Below, piece by piece: positions 58,994-64,000 of a stretch of 64,000 nt of DNA. This stretch comes from DATAUK01 sp036268295. Lineage in GTDB: Bacteria; Actinomycetota; Actinomycetes; JAFAQI01. Location: positions 62,001 to 126,000 of the forward strand of contig DATAUK010000013.1 of NCBI GenBank assembly GCA_036268295.1, given 5' to 3'. The notes beneath the pieces are model-generated. The model worked only from the letters and a program-made list of their open reading frames with translations. It was not told the origin of the DNA and searched no databases. How positions within the stretch are numbered: position 1 is the stretch's first letter; each line of letters opens with the position of its first letter. Both the position numbers and the translations under genes were made by a program.

Positions 58994-60418
58994 ATGGCAG
59001 CGCGGACATATCAGGTGCGGACGTACGGCTGCCAGATGAACGTGCACGACTCGGAGCGGATCGCCGGGCTGCTCGAGGCGTCGGGCTATTCGCGGGCTGA
59101 CGACGGCGCGGCGCCGGATCTGGTGGTGTTCAACACCTGCGCGGTCCGGGAGAACGCCGACAACCGGCTTTACGGCAATCTCGGTCAGCTGCTCCCGATG
59201 AAAAAGGACCATCCCGGCATGCAGATCGCGGTCGGCGGCTGTCTGGCGCAGAAGGACCAGGGCGTCATCGTCGACCGCGCGCCGTGGGTCGACGTCGTGT
59301 TCGGCACGCACAACATCGGGTCGTTGCAGGTCCTGCTCGAACGTGCCCGGGTCGAGGCGGAATCACAGGTCGAGCTGCTCGAAGCGCTCGAGACGTTTCC
59401 CTCGACGCTGCCGTCGCGGCGCGAGTCGGCGTACCGCGCCTGGGTCAGCATCAGCGTCGGGTGCAACAACACCTGCACGTTCTGCATCGTGCCGTCGTTG
59501 CGCGGCAAGGAAAAGGACCGCCGCGCCGGCGACATCCTGGCCGAGATCGAGACCCTGGTTGCCGCCGGCGTACTCGAGGTCACCCTGCTCGGGCAGAACG
59601 TCAACTCCTACGGCGTGGATTTCGGTGACCGGCAGGCGTTCGGCAAGCTGCTGCGCAGTTGCGGGGAAGTCGCCGGGCTCGAGCGGGTGCGCTTCACTTC
59701 GCCGCATCCGCGCGACTTCACCGACGACGTCATCGCCGCGATGGCGCAGACACCGAATGTCATGCCGAGCCTTCACATGCCGTTGCAGTCGGGCAGCGAC
59801 CGGGTGCTGGCGTCGATGCGACGGTCCTATCGGGCCGAGAAATACCTTGGCATCATCGACCGGGTGCGAGCCGCGATCCCCGACGCGGCGATCACCACCG
59901 ACGTGATCGTCGGCTTTCCGGGCGAGACCGAGGACGACTTCGCCCGGACGCTCGAGGTGGTGGCGCAGTCCCGGTTCGCCGGCGCCTTCACCTTCCAATA
60001 CTCGGTGCGACCGGGCACTCCGGCCGCGACGATGCCTGACCAGGTGTCGCCGGAGGTCGTCGCGGAGCGGTACGCGCGGCTGATCGCGGTTGTCGAGCAG
60101 AGTGCATGGAGCGAATCCAAAACCTGTGTCGGCTCGTCCGTCGAGGTCCTCATCGCCGAAGGCGAAGGCCGCAAAGACGTTGCTACTCAACGGCTTTCTG
60201 GCCGTGCCCGCGACAACCGGCTGGTCCATGTCGCGGCCTGCGAGGCGCGACCTGGGGACGTCGTCCGCGCCGTCGTCTCCTACGCCGCGCCCCATCATCT
60301 GGTCGCCGACGAGGTCCTCGACATCCGGCGTACTCGTGGCGGCGACGCCTGGCAGGCGCAGCGCGAGTCGCCGGCGCCGACCGGCGTGTTGCTCGGTATG
60401 CCGGGTCGACCTGGCTGA
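58994..60418 (+). CDS. miaB: tRNA-2-methylthio-N6-dimethylallyladenosine synthase MiaB
   Basis: MiaB adds the methylthio group to i6A37 of tRNA with two [4Fe-4S] clusters. The 474-residue protein has YGCQMNVHDSERI, NTCAVRENADN and GGCLAQKD, giving the N-terminal cluster cysteines. The radical-SAM motif is C157, C161 and C164 in GCNNTCTFCIVPSLRGKE, and a TRAM domain lies at the end. The next gene is miaA, which makes the i6A substrate. Its TGA overlaps the miaA ATG. Confidence 0.96.
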   Translation: MAARTYQVRTYGCQMNVHDSERIAGLLEASGYSRADDGAAPDLVVFNTCAVRENADNRLYGNLGQLLPMKKDHPGMQIAVGGCLAQKDQGVIVDRAPWVDVVFGTHNIGSLQVLLERARVEAESQVELLEALETFPSTLPSRRESAYRAWVSISVGCNNTCTFCIVPSLRGKEKDRRAGDILAEIETLVAAGVLEVTLLGQNVNSYGVDFGDRQAFGKLLRSCGEVAGLERVRFTSPHPRDFTDDVIAAMAQTPNVMPSLHMPLQSGSDRVLASMRRSYRAEKYLGIIDRVRAAIPDAAITTDVIVGFPGETEDDFARTLEVVAQSRFAGAFTFQYSVRPGTPAATMPDQVSPEVVAERYARLIAVVEQSAWSESKTCVGSSVEVLIAEGEGRKDVATQRLSGRARDNRLVHVAACEARPGDVVRAVVSYAAPHHLVADEVLDIRRTRGGDAWQAQRESPAPTGVLLGMPGRPG

Positions 60419-61314
60419 TGCCGCGCGTCATCGCTGTCGTGGGGCCGACCGCGACCGGCAAGTCGGCGCTCGCCGTCGCGCTGGGCAACCGGCTGGGCGG
60501 CGAGGTGATCAACGCCGACTCGATGCAGCTCTACCGCGGCATGGACATCGGCACCGCGAAGCTCACTCCGGTCGAGCGTGACGGCGTGCCGCACCACTTG
60601 CTCGACATCTGGGATGTCACCCAGACCGCGAGCGTTGCCGACTATCAACAGCGAGGCCGTGACTGCATCGAAGAGCTGCTGGCCCGCCACGTGACGCCGG
60701 TGATCGTCGGTGGCAGCGGCCTTTATGTCCGTGCGCTGCTTGACCGGATCGAGTTCCCCGGGACCGACCCGGCGTTGCGCGCCGACCTCGAGGCCGATCT
60801 CGCGACGCTAGGTGCGCGGCGGCTGCACGAGCGGCTGGCGACGGTCGATCCCGCCGCCGCCCAGGCGATCGCGCCCGAGAACGGCCGCAAGATCGTCCGC
60901 GCGCTGGAGGTGATCGCGCTGACCGGCGAGCCGTTCACGGCGGCACTTCCGGCGTACGACGCACCGCATTACGACGCGGTCCAGATCGGGCTCGACCTAC
61001 CGACCGCCGCGCTCGATGCGCGGATCAGCCAGCGGGTCGAGACGATGCTCGGCAAGGGTCTCGTCGAGGAAGTGCGCGAGCTCGAGGCGGCCGGTCTGCG
61101 CCGCGGCGTGACCGCATCCCGCGCGCTCGGCTACGCCCAGATCCTCGGGTGGATCGATGGCCGGCTCACCATCGCCCAGGCGATCGCCGAGACCGCGCAG
61201 ACCACCCGGCGCTTCGTCCGCCGCCAGCGGTCATGGTTCCGCCGCGACCCCCGGATCAGCTGGATCGACCCTGCCGCCGCGATCGACGACGTACTGGCAC
61301 TCGTCCGCCCCTGA
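60418..61314 (+). CDS. miaA: tRNA dimethylallyltransferase MiaA
   Basis: MiaA transfers dimethylallyl to A37 of tRNAs reading codons that begin with U. The 298-residue protein has the P-loop GPTATGKS at residues 9-16, INADSMQLYRGMDIGTAK, VIVGGSGLYVRALLD, and the C-terminal ASRALGYAQILGW with TTRRFVRRQRSWFRRDP. The ATG overlaps the miaB stop (TGATG), so both tRNA-A37 enzymes are co-translated. Confidence 0.96.
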   Translation: MPRVIAVVGPTATGKSALAVALGNRLGGEVINADSMQLYRGMDIGTAKLTPVERDGVPHHLLDIWDVTQTASVADYQQRGRDCIEELLARHVTPVIVGGSGLYVRALLDRIEFPGTDPALRADLEADLATLGARRLHERLATVDPAAAQAIAPENGRKIVRALEVIALTGEPFTAALPAYDAPHYDAVQIGLDLPTAALDARISQRVETMLGKGLVEEVRELEAAGLRRGVTASRALGYAQILGWIDGRLTIAQAIAETAQTTRRFVRRQRSWFRRDPRISWIDPAAAIDDVLALVRP

Positions 61315-61399
61315 CCCGCGGATGTGCCATGCGTGGGCCGATAGCCCCGCGGATGTGCCATGCGTGGGCCGATAGCCCCACCAATGGCACATCCGCGGG
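61315..61399. repeat. Tandem 31-base repeat with inverted arm downstream of miaA
   Basis: Two identical 31-base copies lie head to tail at 61318-61348 and 61349-61379. A 15-base arm at 61385-61399 (TGGCACATCCGCGGG) is the exact reverse complement of 61315-61329 and also of 61346-61360. Either copy can therefore pair with the single arm, giving alternative hairpins with loops of 55 or 24 bases. It begins one base after the miaA stop and probably acts as a terminator or is a dispersed palindromic repeat. Confidence 0.75.
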
Positions 61400-61469
61400 C
61401 CAGGACCGTGCCAAATATGGCCACGACGGGCCATGTCAACCCAGATCGGTCGTGACGAATACTCGGACC

Positions 61470-62330
61470 GTGACCCGGATCCACCTTGACCTCGTGCCGG
61501 CGCTCTCGCGCGCCGTCGCCGATGATGCGCTGGTCGTGCACTACCAACCTGAGGTCGACCTCGCCAGCGGGGCCGTCGTCGGCATGGAGGCGCTGCTGCG
61601 CTGGCAGCACCCGCAGCGCGGCCTGCTCTGGCCGGTCGACTTCCTCGTCATCGCGGACGGTGCCGGCTTGCTGCCGACGCTGGGCTGGGAGGTGCTGCGC
61701 CGCGCTGCGAAGGAGCTGTCCTCCTGGAGGTCGCTGTCGCCGCTCGCCGGTGGCTCGCCACGCCAGCTCTGGGTGAATGTCTCTGCTTCGCAGCTGCTCG
61801 AGGTCGACTTCGTCGAGCGGATCGCCGCCCTGGTCCAGGAGTTCGACCTCCCTCTCGACACCCTCGGGCTCGAGGTGACCGAAGAGACGTTGGCCACCGG
61901 CAGCCGCCATGCGCCGGGGATGCTGCACGAGCTGCGCGAGGCCGGCGTCGCGCTGGCGATCGACGACTTCGGCACTTGGTACTCCGCACTCGGCACCCTC
62001 GGTGAGCTGCCGATCGACGCCGTGAAGCTCGACCAGTCGTTCGTCCGGGGCGTCGGCTCCGACCTCGAGAACGACTCGATCGTCTCCTCGGTCATTGCAC
62101 TGGCGCATGCCCACGGGGTGCGAGTGGTCGCCGAAGGCGTCGAGAGCTGGAGCGAAGGTGCCCGGCTGTGCGAGATCGAGTGTGACCGAGCGATGGGCTA
62201 TCTGTTCAGCGGACCGCAGATCGCCGAGCACGCCCGACTGATGCTGGCCCATGGTGCCGGCTGGACCGCGCCGCAGCCGCGAGTGCCGGCGCTCGATGCG
62301 CAGCGAGGCGCGGTCGGGCCAAAACTCTGA
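61470..62330 (+). CDS. EAL domain protein
   Basis: The 286-residue protein is a stand-alone EAL domain, the fold of cyclic-di-GMP phosphodiesterases. EAL is at residues 40-42 (GMEALLRW). WVNVSASQL, LEVTEETL, AIDDFGTWYSAL, AVKLDQSFV and VVAEGVES supply the usual metal and catalytic positions. The Gln of the final QGY motif is replaced by Met242 (CDRAMGYLF), so activity is uncertain. GTG at 61470 or 61452 may be the start. It interrupts the usual miaA-dapF neighbourhood. Confidence 0.85.
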   Translation: MTRIHLDLVPALSRAVADDALVVHYQPEVDLASGAVVGMEALLRWQHPQRGLLWPVDFLVIADGAGLLPTLGWEVLRRAAKELSSWRSLSPLAGGSPRQLWVNVSASQLLEVDFVERIAALVQEFDLPLDTLGLEVTEETLATGSRHAPGMLHELREAGVALAIDDFGTWYSALGTLGELPIDAVKLDQSFVRGVGSDLENDSIVSSVIALAHAHGVRVVAEGVESWSEGARLCEIECDRAMGYLFSGPQIAEHARLMLAHGAGWTAPQPRVPALDAQRGAVGPKL

Positions 62331-62352
62331 AACCGCGCCTACCCTTTTAGCC

Positions 62353-63150
62353 GTGAGGTTCGTCAAGGGTCACGGCACCGAGAACGACTTCGTCGTGCTC
62401 CCTGACTTCGAGGGCGACCTCGACGAGTCACTGGTGCGGGCCCTGTGCGACCGCCATGCCGGGATCGGCGCCGACGGCGTGCTGCGTGTCCTGCTGACCC
62501 CCGATGGCTACTTCATGGACTACCGAAATGCCGACGGATCAATCGCCGAGACCTGCGGGAACGGCATCCGGGTGTTCGCCCGCTACCTCGTGACCGCCGG
62601 CCTGCTGCCGGCCGGAGACCTGGTTATCGGCACGCTGTCCGGCCCGCGTGCGGTGACGGTGCCGGGTGACGGTGGCGACATCACCGTCGACATGGGCCCG
62701 GCTACCAGGCTCGCCGGTGCCGATATCACGGTCGGTACGTCGTCATGGAACGCACTCGGCTGGTCGATGGGCAATCCGCATCTCGTTGTGCTCGACGCCG
62801 GTCCGATCGACCTGCTCGACCTGAGCTCGCCGCCCGCAGTCGATCCGGCGTCGGCGTACCCGGATGGGGTCAACGTCGAGCTGCTCGAGCCGGTTGGCGA
62901 GCGCCACGTGCGGATGCGGGTCCACGAGCGAGGCGTCGGAGAGACCCGCTCCTGCGGCACCGGCGCCTGCGCCGCCGCTGTTGCCGTGATGGACGAAACC
63001 GCCGAGCGCTCGACCTGCATTGTCGATCTGCCGGGCGGCCGGCTCGTCGTCGCGTGGTGCGAGGACGGCACGGTGCTGATGACCGGGCCGGCGGTGCTCG
63101 TCGCCGCCGGCGAGGTCGAGCCGCCGGTTATCCAATCGCCACGCCGCTAG
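62353..63150 (+). CDS. dapF: Diaminopimelate epimerase
   Basis: DapF converts LL- to meso-diaminopimelate for lysine and peptidoglycan. The 265-residue protein has KGHGTENDFVVLPD at the start. The first catalytic Cys is in ETCGNGIRVFARYL and the second in TRSCGTGACAAAVA, near residue 205. NPHLVV is also conserved. GTG at 62353 gives the family-typical start RFVKGHGTEND. hflX follows, as in mycobacteria. Confidence 0.96.
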   Translation: MRFVKGHGTENDFVVLPDFEGDLDESLVRALCDRHAGIGADGVLRVLLTPDGYFMDYRNADGSIAETCGNGIRVFARYLVTAGLLPAGDLVIGTLSGPRAVTVPGDGGDITVDMGPATRLAGADITVGTSSWNALGWSMGNPHLVVLDAGPIDLLDLSSPPAVDPASAYPDGVNVELLEPVGERHVRMRVHERGVGETRSCGTGACAAAVAVMDETAERSTCIVDLPGGRLVVAWCEDGTVLMTGPAVLVAAGEVEPPVIQSPRR

Positions 63151-63173
63151 GTGCGTGACACCATTGCGGTGAC

Positions 63174-64000
63174 ATGACCGCCGAAAACTACGACCCGCGC
63201 GACATCGAGCACGACGGCTCTGCTGCGAGCGCCGCTGTCGGGCTCGACCTCGAGGAGCGCCGCGCGCTTCGCCGGGTCGCCGGGATCTCCACCGAGCTCA
63301 CCGATGTCACCGAGGTCGAGTACCGCCAGCTCCGCCTCGAACGGGTGGTCCTGATCGGGGTGTGGACCGAGGGAACGCTCGCTGCCGCCGAGGTCTCGAT
63401 GGCCGAGCTCGCCGCGCTGGCCGAGACCGCCGGCTCGATCGTGCTCGAAGGTCTGGTGCAACGCCGCTCCAACCCCGACTCGGCCACCTTCATCGGCTCA
63501 GGCAAGGCCCGCGAGCTGCGCGACATCGTCGTGGCGACCGGCGCCGACACCGTCGTCTGCGACGGCGAGCTGACGCCCAGCCAGCTCAACAAGCTGGAGG
63601 GCATCGTCCGGGTCAAGGTGATCGACCGGACCGCGCTGATCCTCGACATCTTCGCCCAGCACGCCCGGAGCAAGGAGGGCAAGGCGCAGGTCGAGCTGGC
63701 GCAGCTGGAGTACATGCTTCCCAGACTCCGCGGCTGGGGTGAGTCGCTGTCGCGGCAGGCCGGTGGTCGGGTCGCCGGTGGTGGCGGCATAGGCACCCGC
63801 GGGCCCGGTGAGACCAAGATCGAGACCGACCGGCGCCGGATCCGCACCCGCACCGCGAAGCTGCGGCGTGAGATCGCCGGGATGAAGGCCGCCCGCGAGG
63901 TCAAGCGCCAGGAGCGCAAGCGCCGGTCGGTTCCATCGGTCGTGATCGCCGGCTACACCAATGCCGGCAAGTCCTCGTTGCTCAACCGGCTCACCGACGC
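63174..64000 (+). CDS. hflX: GTPase HflX, N-terminal part
   Basis: HflX is a ribosome-binding GTPase that splits stalled ribosomes. The window ends after 275 codons. Visible parts are the N-terminal domain (SATFIGSGKARELRDIV, VCDGELTPSQLNKLE), the RTALILDIFAQHARSKEGKAQVELAQLEY helix region, the Gly-rich loop GGGGIGTRGPGE and the P-loop GYTNAGKSSLLNRL. The remainder of the G domain is beyond the edge. ATG at 63174 follows dapF by 23 bases. Confidence 0.95.
   Translation, partial: MTAENYDPRDIEHDGSAASAAVGLDLEERRALRRVAGISTELTDVTEVEYRQLRLERVVLIGVWTEGTLAAAEVSMAELAALAETAGSIVLEGLVQRRSNPDSATFIGSGKARELRDIVVATGADTVVCDGELTPSQLNKLEGIVRVKVIDRTALILDIFAQHARSKEGKAQVELAQLEYMLPRLRGWGESLSRQAGGRVAGGGGIGTRGPGETKIETDRRRIRTRTAKLRREIAGMKAAREVKRQERKRRSVPSVVIAGYTNAGKSSLLNRLTD

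Noticed and set aside
61318..61379. Possible CRISPR repeats
   Set aside because: Only two copies, directly abutting with no spacers, and an inverted arm beside them. No cas genes.
1..64000. tRNA, rRNA or riboswitch genes
   Set aside because: No cloverleaf-like clusters, rRNA segments or recognisable riboswitch cores were noticed by eye. A covariance-model search would be decisive.

Overview
This 64 kb window is chromosomal DNA of a high-GC actinomycete (Actinomycetia). The evidence is the strong G/C third-position bias, frequent GTG starts, 1-4 base stop/start overlaps, and lineage-typical genes (Rip1-type protease, DUF4439, ClgR, DUF3046 beside recA, 13E12/DUF222 proteins, mycothiol-linked enzymes, mycobacterial-type LexA boxes). 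The gene order follows the conserved block that, from memory, runs from dxr to hflX in Mycobacterium tuberculosis. I cannot name a genus. No rRNA, tRNA, CRISPR array, prophage or intact insertion sequence was seen.

Layout. 1-0.6 kb: truncated gabT (-). 0.9-7.8 kb: isoprenoid and membrane genes (dxr, rip1, ispG), a GNAT enzyme, proS and a HAD hydrolase. 7.8-8.6 kb: a two-gene minus-strand pair (DUF4439 ferritin-like protein and a Tat/lipobox protein). 8.7-20.2 kb: translation and RNA cluster (rimP, nusA, ylxR, infB, rbfA, truB, ribF, rpsO, pnp) followed by pepR and dapB. 20.2-27 kb: a more variable segment with a class V aminotransferase, a decayed 13E12 gene, a cupin and a divergent CC-motif protein, a MarR regulator with a palindromic operator, an LpqC-like esterase, and small or mycothiol-type enzymes. 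27-38 kb: rsgA, thyA-folA, dapA-rnj, ftsK, a RodZ-like protein, rimO, pgsA, CinA, clgR. 38.4-44.7 kb: TetR, then a minus-strand repair operon (lhr-GNAT-nei). 44.7-46.7 kb: DUF3046, recA with its SOS box, recX. 46.9-50.2 kb: a zinc-type ABC transporter with a candidate Zur box, and a CPBP protein. 50.2-59 kb: accessory genes (penicillin-acylase-type hydrolase, two tandem VOC proteins, a molybdopterin oxidoreductase with a cytochrome b partner, an SOS-box-bearing 13E12 gene, a YjbR/methyltransferase frame, a secreted protein). 59-64 kb: miaB, miaA, an EAL protein, dapF, and hflX cut by the window end.

Themes. DNA repair appears several times: recA/recX, lhr/nei, and a 13E12/HNH gene whose start codon lies inside a perfect LexA palindrome. 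A decayed second copy of that gene keeps the same promoter, palindrome and start-codon arrangement. This is the most interesting regulatory observation. Lysine/DAP synthesis is scattered over dapB, dapA and dapF. Translation and tRNA/ribosome modification dominate the core genes.
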